A DNA stretch of 64,000 bases from Chitinispirillaceae bacterium (GTDB lineage: Bacteria; Fibrobacterota; Chitinivibrionia; Chitinivibrionales; Chitinispirillaceae): contig JAFGDP010000066.1 in NCBI GenBank assembly GCA_016932075.1, forward strand, positions 1 through 64,000, written 5' to 3'. The translations under genes were made by a program, and so were the position numbers. This document shows positions 35,580-43,995 of this stretch, piece by piece. Numbering within the stretch: the first letter of the stretch is position 1; every line of letters begins with the position of its first letter. The notes below the pieces were generated by a model. It was not told the origin of the DNA and did no database searches. It saw nothing but the letters and a program-made list of their open reading frames with translations.

Positions 35580-35763
35580 TAAAAATATTATGGTGCACGC
35601 ACACCGGCCGCGTCGTCCGGGGCGGCGCGGCAGGGCATATCGACAGGATGATATGTCCACGCCGCCCGAAGCGGTGCGTTGAGCTTGCCGAAACGTGCCA
35701 GGGCGCTCAACAGATACGGCCGCCGCGCTATATCCGACTGCGGAATCTAGGATTAATGAAATA
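35580..35763. other. GC-rich intergenic stretch with a long hairpin
   Basis: No gene found. GGGCGGCG (35620-35627) pairs with CGCCGCCC (35660-35667), and inside it GGGCATATC (35633-35641) pairs with GATATGTCC (35650-35658) around an 8-nt loop. A further GTTGAGC...GCTCAAC inverted pair lies at ~35678-35710. It is not followed by a T-run, so it is not a terminator. It may be a dispersed palindromic repeat or an unrecognised RNA. Confidence 0.4.
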
Positions 35764-35798
35764 GAAGAAGCCCTGCATGTTTCATACAGGGCTTCTTC
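35764..35798 (-). terminator. Intrinsic terminator after the barrel-TPR gene
   Basis: GAAGAAGCCCTG (35764-35775) pairs perfectly with CAGGGCTTCTTC (35787-35798); on the minus strand the stem is followed by TATTTCATT. It closes the surface-protein operon that runs from 43591 to 35825. Confidence 0.8.
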
Positions 35799-35824
35799 CG
35801 ATGGAAACGAAATAATGCGGTTGC

Positions 35825-38131
35825 TTATTTCCCGTTCTGCTTCTCGTCTATCTTTTCCATCTCTTTCTGGAGTTTTTCGATCTCCTTATCAATATCCTTC
35901 TCCTTCTCCTTGACTTTTTCAAACTTTTTATATTGTTCGGTGTCCACGGTCCTGCCCGACACCACGGCAAGCATGTAGGAGATCTCCTGTTTGATCTGCT
36001 CGTAGTTGCGGGTCAGGAACAGGCCTTTCTTATAGGAGTCGAAGTAGGAAAGCGAGGCATTGATCCTGTCCATGCTCTGTTTCTGCTCATTGTGCAGCGA
36101 AGCGTTTTCCTGCAGCACCTCGCCGCTCTGCGGCTTCTGCGCGCATTCGGCGACCCGCTTTGCCAGAAAGTCGTAGGAGGCGCGCGTATCGAGATACCGC
36201 TGCTTTTCAAGGGCTATCGAGTCTTCTGACACGGGCCGCAGCGTCTCAATCTTCTGAGATATGTCGACCAGGATCTCTTTGGCCTCGTTGAATTTCTGCT
36301 GCATCATGTAGCCGTAGGCCGAGATAACCGCGCCTTCGAAGTGGTAGAGCGGATTTATGGAGCTGCGCAGGCTCGTGCCGGTCTTTATACAGTCCTCGAA
36401 CTGTTGCGCCTTGATCGCGCACCAGCCGAGCGCCAGCGTGGCTTCGTCATAATAGATGCTCTGGGCCGGGATCTCCCGGAGCATGGCCACGGCCTTGGAG
36501 AGCGGTTTCTCCTCGTTAATCGGATTTTCGTACAACAGGTAGCCCAGAAGCAGATAGGAACGGTTGATGACCTCTTTACGCTCCTTGTCCTTGGGCGATT
36601 CGGTGATGCAGTTCTGCAGATTGAGCATTGCCTCGGAATAATTATCCAGGTTTATCTGCGCAACGGCGATCGAATGCTGGGCAAAAAGATAGTCGCCGTG
36701 CGAAGGATGGATGCGGGAGAGCAGTTCGACCGCCTTGTCAAACTCCTTGCGTGCAATATGGGTCTGGCCCATGATATAGTCGGCGGAGTATTTCATCGAG
36801 TCCGCGACCGTGGCTTCCTGCAACTGCGCGTGCATGGATTCGACTTTTTCATAGTCTTCGTTCCGGTAATGGATGCGCATTTCCGATAGCCGCGCCGGGA
36901 TCATGGCGTTCGAGAACGGATATTCGATCTCAAGCGCCTTGTAGGTGAACAGGGCGATTTCACGCATGTCCATTTTTTCCTGGCAGGACCCGGTGTAGAA
37001 CAGCACCCAGTCGTTGTTGAAAAAGTCGGGATATTCGTTCAATATCTGGGAAAACAGGAAATAGGCATCCCAGTAATTGCCCTCGCGATAGAGCTTGAGC
37101 GCTTTGAGGTAGATCGCGTTGGGCGCCACGTCCAGCTTGTCGGAGCGGGCAAACACCTCTTCGCGGTGCGGGCCGATATTCACGCGGGCGTAAAACGAGT
37201 TGGACAACTTGTCGTTCTTAGAGACCTGAAGGAGCTGGTACCCGAAAAGAATGTCGCGGCCCTGGTAGACCGACGGCGCGTTTACCGTGAGCCCGGCGCC
37301 CCAGTGTTCAAGCCCGGTTTTTGATACGCCGGCCATGGCATAGAGACGGAACATCTGGATGACGGCCACGCCCAGCCTGCCGCTGATTTCCATCTCAAAG
37401 TCCTTGACACTGTCCGGAAGGAAAACCGTGTCTTTGGGAAAAAGGTCCTTAAGGCAGAAGTCAAAATTGCTTTCAACAAGATTTTCAAAATACGTGGAAT
37501 AGAGCGTGGCTCTGAAAATCCGGGCGTATTTGTCGGCCTCTTCAAATGCACCGACGAGCGGTAGGGTAAGAACGTTCTGAATGGCGCCGCCCAGAAGATG
37601 GGTGCCGATCAGAGGGTGTTTGAGGAGCCGGTACGATATCCCGAGGTCCGCTCCGCCGCCGATTCCCTGGTCGCCGAAACTGTTGTGCTGGATCAGGTTC
37701 AGGTTAATACCGAGCGAGACCCCGTTCCAGGGATTGATCGCATAGCTGCCGGTAAAATGGTTGCGCTGTTCGGCCAGGGAGTCATTATTGTGGCCGCCAT
37801 CCACCCATACGCCGATTTTTTCCGCGCTTTGGTTGGTCCAGTTCAGCCCCAATGACTGATACAGGCCGAGCGGCAGGGTGGCGCCTGCCTGGGTAAGCAG
37901 GAAATTCTGCAGGACCGAGGACATGGCACCATGTACCGTAAGGTAGTTTTCCTGCGTAAGGAAGGCCGGATTAGACAGGGCCGAATAGTGCGAGGAAAGC
38001 TCGCGCCACCTCTGGGTGATAACATACTCTCCGGGCAGGCCGTCCGCCGCGGCATCCATCACCAAGCCGGAAAGGGAAAGCGCGACCAGCCATGCGAACC
38101 ATACGGCGGTAGATGCTTTTTCGTGTCTCAT
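35825..38131 (-). CDS. Fusion of an outer-membrane barrel-like domain with TPR repeats and coiled coil
   Basis: A 768-residue protein with a signal peptide (about 1-30). Residues ~35-310 are beta-rich with ALSNPAFLTQENYLTVHG near the start, reminiscent of PorV/UPF0164-type barrels, which also show an SNPA-like motif. From ~330 to ~640 there are TPR-like helical repeats (LYREGNYWDAYFLFSQIL, KEFDKAVELLSRIHPSHGDY). The end is a highly charged Lys/Glu coiled coil. The start at 38131 is preferred for the signal peptide, but 38149 is possible. It follows the beta-helix gene by 49 bases and ends at a terminator. Probably an envelope assembly or secretion component; function not established. Confidence 0.55.
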   Translation of the reverse strand: MRHEKASTAVWFAWLVALSLSGLVMDAAADGLPGEYVITQRWRELSSHYSALSNPAFLTQENYLTVHGAMSSVLQNFLLTQAGATLPLGLYQSLGLNWTNQSAEKIGVWVDGGHNNDSLAEQRNHFTGSYAINPWNGVSLGINLNLIQHNSFGDQGIGGGADLGISYRLLKHPLIGTHLLGGAIQNVLTLPLVGAFEEADKYARIFRATLYSTYFENLVESNFDFCLKDLFPKDTVFLPDSVKDFEMEISGRLGVAVIQMFRLYAMAGVSKTGLEHWGAGLTVNAPSVYQGRDILFGYQLLQVSKNDKLSNSFYARVNIGPHREEVFARSDKLDVAPNAIYLKALKLYREGNYWDAYFLFSQILNEYPDFFNNDWVLFYTGSCQEKMDMREIALFTYKALEIEYPFSNAMIPARLSEMRIHYRNEDYEKVESMHAQLQEATVADSMKYSADYIMGQTHIARKEFDKAVELLSRIHPSHGDYLFAQHSIAVAQINLDNYSEAMLNLQNCITESPKDKERKEVINRSYLLLGYLLYENPINEEKPLSKAVAMLREIPAQSIYYDEATLALGWCAIKAQQFEDCIKTGTSLRSSINPLYHFEGAVISAYGYMMQQKFNEAKEILVDISQKIETLRPVSEDSIALEKQRYLDTRASYDFLAKRVAECAQKPQSGEVLQENASLHNEQKQSMDRINASLSYFDSYKKGLFLTRNYEQIKQEISYMLAVVSGRTVDTEQYKKFEKVKEKEKDIDKEIEKLQKEMEKIDEKQNGK

Positions 38132-38180
38132 GCTCGTGCGTTCTTTCATTTGAATGGTAATGATCAGCAATCCGCTCTAT

Positions 38181-39011
38181 TTAAAAGATGAACCTGATTC
38201 CGAAATGCTCGTTGTCCGATCCTTTGATTTTTTTCAGTTCTTTGGACATGATTGCAAAGTCCATTTTCGTCCGCGGTGCGGAAAATTCCGGATCAATGGA
38301 AACATTCCGCGGCGGCGGGCCGGGAGAGCCAAAAAAGTTGCCATACACATTGTTTGACTCGATCTTGAGTCCTTTTCTGTTCCCCTTGACAATAATACCG
38401 AACCGTTCGTTGAATGCGATGATGTTGTTCTCGATGGGCACCGGCGCGTTGCCGCCGAGCGCGATGCCGTGATTGCCGTTGTAGGCGATGGTGTTGTGGT
38501 TGATGATCCCGGTCGAAGCGCTGACATTGTACAGCTGGATGCCGGAACCGCCGTTGAATGCGATGATGTTGTCTTCGATCCTGGCAAGGCTCCGTACACA
38601 CACGATACCGGTCTGCCAGTTGTTCACGATGCGGCAGCGCGTGATCGAGATGCCGAGGCTTTTCGCGTGCACGCCGATGGTGCCGTTGCGGATCTCGAAC
38701 CCGGAGATCGACGCCTTTCTGGAGAGCGCGACCGCGATGTCGTGCTTGCCGCCGTCGATAACGGCCTTGTACAGCTCGCGCGATTTGAGTGACACTCCCT
38801 GTGTCACGATCACGTGCTCGCGATACACGCCGGGCTCGACCCACACCGTGTCGCCCCTGCCCGCCTTGGCAATACCTTCCTTGATGGTGGTGATCTTTCC
38901 CGAGGGCACGGTAACGGACTTGCCAGCGCCAAACAGGGTGGTCGCGAAAAAGGCGATACAAAGGGCGCCTGCCGCGCACCGTAACATCCGGCCATGAACT
39001 GTCTGGATCAT
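38181..39011 (-). CDS. Secreted parallel beta-helix protein
   Basis: A 276-residue protein with a signal peptide (about 1-29). The repeated pattern (ISGFEIRNGTIGVHAKSL, IIAFNGGSGIQLYNV, NTIAYNGNHGIALGG, IIAFNERFGIIVKGN) has the coils of right-handed parallel beta helices (NosD/DUF1565-like), found in polysaccharide-binding or -cleaving surface proteins; no catalytic residues are evident. Its ATG overlaps the stop of the large surface-protein gene (ATGA, 39008-39011), indicating coupled translation. Confidence 0.75.
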   Translation of the reverse strand: MIQTVHGRMLRCAAGALCIAFFATTLFGAGKSVTVPSGKITTIKEGIAKAGRGDTVWVEPGVYREHVIVTQGVSLKSRELYKAVIDGGKHDIAVALSRKASISGFEIRNGTIGVHAKSLGISITRCRIVNNWQTGIVCVRSLARIEDNIIAFNGGSGIQLYNVSASTGIINHNTIAYNGNHGIALGGNAPVPIENNIIAFNERFGIIVKGNRKGLKIESNNVYGNFFGSPGPPPRNVSIDPEFSAPRTKMDFAIMSKELKKIKGSDNEHFGIRFIF

Positions 39012-42000
39012 CGTTTGACTCCTATTTTTATCAGCTCTTTGGAGTTTATGCCGTTTTTGTCTGTTATTTGAAGCACGGCAAGATAGGTGCCGGTGCTTAC
39101 ATTACGGTTGTTTTTATTGGCGCCGTTCCACGTGAAGTAACGGATGTTATAGGATGGTACCGGAATAAAATCCGTTTTATCGGCCACAAGGTTCCCGACA
39201 GCGTCATAGAGGGTTGCCGTTGCCTTTGTAATGTCCGAGATATCGCCCATTCTGCCGATTGGCCTGATCGTAATGGCAATACCCCTCTGATTGGGGACGC
39301 CGGCAATATTGATGATCGACGTATCAGGACTGAAGGGGTTTTTTGAAATGGCTATTGTCCATGACGGCCTGAGGTGGACCTTGAGCACAACCCGGTGATT
39401 TGCCGGGTGTGACTGTAGCACTGCTCCCTGCGCGTCCCGCACGCCGGCAGCAGGATGGATCCTGACCGAGTCGCCGGTCCTGGGAATGCTCACCGCGGCC
39501 GGCGTCAGGCTCCCTGGCACCACCACAAAGGTGCAGCGGTTCTGGTTCATAGGAATAGGAGACGGAGTTACCACGGAAAAGGTATAGCCGGTATTCGTGC
39601 TGACGCTCAACAGGTCGAACGGCACCGCATTGTTAAGGGTCGCGGCGATCGGCTCGGAAAAGAGCGCGACTATGGTGTCCGGATAACTTGTGCTCGCGTC
39701 GATCGCGGTGCCCGGATAATAGTGTGCCGAGTCAATAAGCACCGGCGCTGCACTGTCAGCAACATCGCCGGTCACCTGTTCGCCCGGAATGGACCGGTAC
39801 TCGACGGTCGTGAACATGCCGCCCGAGGTCTTGATCCCGGTGAGTCCTGCAAACAAGCCCGCTATATTCGCTTCAATGACGCTGTCCTCTGCGGCGCCGG
39901 CAGTCACCACCGCAGCAAGCCGGGCCGTGGGAATGGAATCAATTGACGATACGCCCCAGTCTAATGCAATAATGCAATCACTCAACATCACCTTTTTTCC
40001 AAACTGGAACACGGCAAAATCAACATGGCCGTCTGCGTTCCGGTCCTGGTATTTTGCCGCCACGACAGGAGCGGGAACAAGCTTGACCTCGATAACCACC
40101 GGCCGGTTGTTGAGATGCGGCGTGTTTCTCAGGGAGTCTGTGTCGGTTATCGGACCGCCCGGCTGCAAGCGCAACGAGTCGCCCACAACCGGAGCAGAGG
40201 CGCCGGTCACCACGAGCTTGTAACGGTTCGTGCCCGAAGCAGTGGCTTCTGTTACGGTAAGCTGCGATTCAACGCCTGCTTTTTTAAGGATGAGCGATGT
40301 GCCGACAAGGGTGGCCGGTACTATGGGTTCCGAAAAAGTGACATACAGGGTATCAATACCAGCGCCACCGCCGATACGCTCGACAAGGAGCGCGCGCATG
40401 GCAAGCGGACCCACTCGTTCCTGAATCTGAAAATCAGTCGCTTCAGCCGCAGTTCCAGGAGAGCTGTTCGGGCGGTTCCAGGTCGTACCAAGGAATTCAC
40501 CGGTATTTCCTGCCGTAATCTCCTGCGGGAACGGCGTTGCCAGCGTGACCGTCACATGGCGGCTGTTTGCCGGATCGAGCGTCATGCCTCCGCCCGCCGC
40601 CGTGACCACTCTACGGTTGGGATTTGCAACAAGCTTTGCCGGCCAGTAAAAGATCATCGAGTCCGGCACAAATGCGAGCGTGTCCTGAAAATAGACCTCA
40701 ACGCGATCAACCCTGCCGAAACCGTTGTTTGTGTAATAAAAGGCGCTGTCGATTTTGACCAGCGGTTTGATAAAATAGATTTTATCGCGCGGATCGCTGC
40801 CAAGCACGGTATTGACCGTGTCCGGCGTCACCGCGAACTGGCCATTGGTGATGGCCACGCTGCTCGTTACCCACAGGGTAGCCCTGCCATTGACAAGGGT
40901 AAAAGTGTCCGAAGGCGTTGCCGCTGTTGACGTGGCATAGAACTCAAGGCCTGTGGTTGCGCCGTTTATCAAAAAATCAAAGTTCGCGGTCTGGACAGCG
41001 GAGTCGAGATTGGCCACCCTGCCGCACATGATGACCACGGGCAGGCGCTCGCCCACCGTGCCCTGCAGGATAACGCTTAGGTCGTACGCGGCCGTGTCGC
41101 TGTAAAAGATCCAGAGCCGTTCGCGCGGCGCGCCGACCTTGAGCCGCGCTGTGTCGGGAAGTTTTCCCGGCAGGTCCGCACGGATAGAAAAAATCTGGCC
41201 CATGCTCCCATTGGTCACCTCAACCTGAAAAATTCCGGAACCCGTTGCATCGGTGGTGATGCTGACCGGCGCGGTGCCGACGATATTGCCGATGGCTGGC
41301 TGCAAGCTTGAAAGGTTGACCGTGGCCGGCTGATCAATCCGGTTGCCGAACCGGTCGTAGACATAGAGTAAACCGTCATAGGGTATGCCCGGATAGATGA
41401 GTGGGATAATTGCATTGAATTTAACCGAAGGCGGATCCTGGAACACGACGGTTTCCGGTTGACCGGGGAGAATTTTGATGTTGCACGAACCGAGGAAAGC
41501 CTGGACATTGGTACCATCAATCCATTGTCCCGACGCAATGATGGTCTCAATCCCGCCCGGCGGAACCCTGGTAAACATGACATCGCTGCGCGAACCGGTC
41601 GGGGTACCGGGAACGCCGTTGGGCAGGGTCAGCGCAACCGCCGGATCAACATCGGTTGAAAACAGCGTGAAACCTGATTGCAGACGCACTTCAGTCGGTT
41701 TGACCGTGTTCGGGAAGATGGTGTTGTCTGCTTTATAAGCGCGAATGCGCAAAACAACGGTATCGCCGGCACGGACCTCTGTTAGAACCGTTCCACTTGC
41801 CGGATCAAGCACATCAACCACGAATTTGTATTCGAGCTTGCGGTAGGGAACGAAACCGACCGTGGAGGTAAAGGGAAGACTGTTGGACCCCGTGCCTTCG
41901 ATAATCATCTCCAAAAATCCGTAGCTTGTGGTTTGCGCGGGGATGGTGATGTTGTAGGTATTGCGTCCAACCGCTATCGGCGTCGCGGGTGCTGGTATAG

Positions 42001-43591
42001 CCCTTATATTGGTCGCGGGAATGATTCCCGCAGCCCATCCGGACGACCATGGATTTGCGTCATAAGGAAGATTACCAACCCATTCGTGCAGTTTGATCGA
42101 GGGCGAGGTTGTATTTCCGGCACGAGGCGATAACGTGAAGTCAACGCTTGCAGTGGTATTATTCAGGAGAATCGGCATGTTCGGAATGATGGTGGATACA
42201 TCGACCGGACGTCCGCCGCCTTGCGGAATAGCGCCGAGGTCGGCGGCAGACCCGTCAGGGTCGCGAACGCCTGAAGTTGTCCAACCTTTATTAACGATAT
42301 ATTGCTGAACAAGAGGATCGTTCCAGTCCGGAGTTAAAAAATTCGTGCTTGCCGAGTCGGTTGAAAGAAAGGGGGTTTCGAGCCAATGGACTTCGGCTGC
42401 GGTAGTCATAGCGGGCGTGGTGTTGGTGATAACATATGCGCCAGGCGAAATAATGTTATTCACCGCTTGCGCGGTCATATTATTAAAAATAGGTGTATAA
42501 TTTGCGGTTGGCGCTTGTATATGTGCTGCGAACACGCAATTATGCATGCGATTTACCAGACATCGGCAAATGTCCATGTCGATTGAGGTGATGATTGTTT
42601 CGGTATTTAAATATTTATAAGGCGCGCCGAAAATATTATTAAAAACCAAATGATGATACCCGACTTTCCAATTGCCCACCAATTCAAGAAAATTATGCCA
42701 GAAGGTGTTGTTGTAAATCGCGAGCGGGCTGAGAATGACGTCCTTGAACATCATGGCGCCGCCCGGCTGGTTATTTCCTTCAGATGTTATGCCTTTAACC
42801 TGGGTGGCAAATGCGCTGGAATGGTGGTGGTTTTCATAAATGAGATTATAACGAATAGTGCTGCCAAGATCCCATGAGGACTCAAAAAACATGCCAAAGG
42901 AATTATGGTGTATGCGATTATATTCAATGATATGATTGCCGCTTTTTCCAAATCCTGAAAGCGGCACGACCCTCCATGGTTCATTGTCGGCCGGGTTGGG
43001 GTTTCCGAAAATGCCGCCCTGGTTGCGGTCCTTGAAATTAATACCGAAATAGGCGTTCGAGATGCTGCAATTTTTTACGTGAATGGCGCCGCACATCCAG
43101 AGCGAGATTGCTCCGTTCCCATGCTGGAGCGGGTATTGGTTATTCCAGATGGCTGTATATCCAAAAGCGTAAGGCCCCCCTCCGTCAATGGCAATGCCGT
43201 CGATCGTTACATTGCGCGCTCCGAGCAACTGCAAAGCGCCGTTGCGGTCAAAGGTGATCATGCTGTCGATCTGGGACTCTGCAAAGGTGCGCGGACCAAC
43301 GTTTACTCTGTCCTGCCACCGTATCCGCGGCTTATTAATCGAGGTCGGGTTGCTGGAACAGAGCGTAAGACCGTTTTTCGTGCTGTCTATGACGACCTGT
43401 TCTTCATACGTTGAAAGGTCGGTAATCTGAACGATATCGCCGGCCTGAGCTCTTTGCATTGCCGCCATTATGGTGGTTGCATCACCGGTGCCGTCTTTGG
43501 ATACCCTCCACGTAACCGCAGATGCAGTGTAGGACAAGGCAATGCAGAGAAGAAAAATGGCAGACAATCCGCCGCTTGTTTTTTTCATCAT
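39008..43591 (-). CDS. Giant secreted surface protein (beta-helix, Ig-like repeats, FlgD-Ig-like tail)
   Basis: A 1527-residue protein with a signal peptide (about 1-26). Residues ~27-450 look like a pectate-lyase-type beta helix (WRVSKDGTGDATTIMAAMQR, NVTIDGIAIDGGGPYAF, NHIIEYNRIHHNSFGMFF). The middle consists of Ig-like/bacterial-adhesion repeats (FSEPIVPATLVGTSLILK, LFSEPIAATLNNAVPFDLLS, each near the DSLRLQPGG or DSVRIHPA pattern). The last ~100 residues (TATLYDAVGNLVAD ... FTWNGANKNNRNVSTGTY) match FlgD-Ig-like/T9SS-associated tails. First gene of a three-gene operon ending at 35825. Likely a cell-surface or extracellular adhesin or polysaccharide-interacting protein. Confidence 0.7.
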   Translation of the reverse strand: MMKKTSGGLSAIFLLCIALSYTASAVTWRVSKDGTGDATTIMAAMQRAQAGDIVQITDLSTYEEQVVIDSTKNGLTLCSSNPTSINKPRIRWQDRVNVGPRTFAESQIDSMITFDRNGALQLLGARNVTIDGIAIDGGGPYAFGYTAIWNNQYPLQHGNGAISLWMCGAIHVKNCSISNAYFGINFKDRNQGGIFGNPNPADNEPWRVVPLSGFGKSGNHIIEYNRIHHNSFGMFFESSWDLGSTIRYNLIYENHHHSSAFATQVKGITSEGNNQPGGAMMFKDVILSPLAIYNNTFWHNFLELVGNWKVGYHHLVFNNIFGAPYKYLNTETIITSIDMDICRCLVNRMHNCVFAAHIQAPTANYTPIFNNMTAQAVNNIISPGAYVITNTTPAMTTAAEVHWLETPFLSTDSASTNFLTPDWNDPLVQQYIVNKGWTTSGVRDPDGSAADLGAIPQGGGRPVDVSTIIPNMPILLNNTTASVDFTLSPRAGNTTSPSIKLHEWVGNLPYDANPWSSGWAAGIIPATNIRAIPAPATPIAVGRNTYNITIPAQTTSYGFLEMIIEGTGSNSLPFTSTVGFVPYRKLEYKFVVDVLDPASGTVLTEVRAGDTVVLRIRAYKADNTIFPNTVKPTEVRLQSGFTLFSTDVDPAVALTLPNGVPGTPTGSRSDVMFTRVPPGGIETIIASGQWIDGTNVQAFLGSCNIKILPGQPETVVFQDPPSVKFNAIIPLIYPGIPYDGLLYVYDRFGNRIDQPATVNLSSLQPAIGNIVGTAPVSITTDATGSGIFQVEVTNGSMGQIFSIRADLPGKLPDTARLKVGAPRERLWIFYSDTAAYDLSVILQGTVGERLPVVIMCGRVANLDSAVQTANFDFLINGATTGLEFYATSTAATPSDTFTLVNGRATLWVTSSVAITNGQFAVTPDTVNTVLGSDPRDKIYFIKPLVKIDSAFYYTNNGFGRVDRVEVYFQDTLAFVPDSMIFYWPAKLVANPNRRVVTAAGGGMTLDPANSRHVTVTLATPFPQEITAGNTGEFLGTTWNRPNSSPGTAAEATDFQIQERVGPLAMRALLVERIGGGAGIDTLYVTFSEPIVPATLVGTSLILKKAGVESQLTVTEATASGTNRYKLVVTGASAPVVGDSLRLQPGGPITDTDSLRNTPHLNNRPVVIEVKLVPAPVVAAKYQDRNADGHVDFAVFQFGKKVMLSDCIIALDWGVSSIDSIPTARLAAVVTAGAAEDSVIEANIAGLFAGLTGIKTSGGMFTTVEYRSIPGEQVTGDVADSAAPVLIDSAHYYPGTAIDASTSYPDTIVALFSEPIAATLNNAVPFDLLSVSTNTGYTFSVVTPSPIPMNQNRCTFVVVPGSLTPAAVSIPRTGDSVRIHPAAGVRDAQGAVLQSHPANHRVVLKVHLRPSWTIAISKNPFSPDTSIINIAGVPNQRGIAITIRPIGRMGDISDITKATATLYDAVGNLVADKTDFIPVPSYNIRYFTWNGANKNNRNVSTGTYLAVLQITDKNGINSKELIKIGVKR

Positions 43592-43813
43592 AAACCAGAC
43601 CCCTTCAAAAAACAGAACACCCTGTGGAACGTATACGCCTTGAAACCGGACATGGCGGCGCGTTAACCGTTTTGACGGGAAAAGCTAGAATGGTTTCCCC
43701 CTGTGCGAAAAGCTTTGTTTTCTATATTAGTGTTGAATGTTCACTGGTGAGTTCATGGAGGGGAGGGGATTTTTTCAGGTAAACGGGATGGCTGCAAAGA
43801 TTCAAAAAAACCT

Positions 43814-43842
43814 GTAAAAAAGCCGCCCCGCAGGGGCGGCTT
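43814..43842 (-). terminator. Intrinsic terminator after the DUF5011 gene
   Basis: AAGCCGCCCC (43820-43829) pairs with GGGGCGGCTT (43833-43842) around a 3-nt loop. On the minus strand the stem ends in TTTTTTACAGG, a good U-run. It ends the 47958-43996 transcript. Confidence 0.85.
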
Positions 43843-43876
43843 TCGCAGTATTATGAATTCAGAGAAATTATCAGCT

Positions 43877-43966
43877 GTCATACCGGTGACCTGTGGTGAG
43901 TTTGTCGAACCAAAACCGGTATCCACTTCTTACAAGTTCCCGGATACCGGCTTCCGCCGGTATGAC
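43877..43966. repeat. Palindromic intergenic repeat element
   Basis: GTCATACCGG (43877-43886) and CCGGTATGAC (43957-43966) are perfect inverted ends of a 90-base element, which also contains GGATACCGGCTTCCGCCGG and a GTGGTGAGTTTGTCGAACCA stretch. Such sequences are typical of dispersed intergenic repeats (REP/MITE-like). Only one copy is in this window, so dispersal is inferred. Confidence 0.5.
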
Positions 43967-43995
43967 AACCGAAAAGAAGCAATTTTAGAGAGGTA

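Larger units (their letters stand above)
43592..43995. other. Intergenic region with terminator and repeat
   Basis: The 404 bases hold a terminator (43814-43842) and an inverted-repeat element (43877-43966), both listed separately. A TATATT near 43721 points rightward with no gene downstream, so a small RNA ending at the terminator is conceivable but unsupported. The start of the giant surface-protein gene has only a weak GGGG upstream. Confidence 0.35.

Noticed and set aside
35600..35715. SRP RNA, 6S RNA, tmRNA or RNase P RNA
   Set aside because: The stem structure is present, but the conserved loops of these RNAs are absent.
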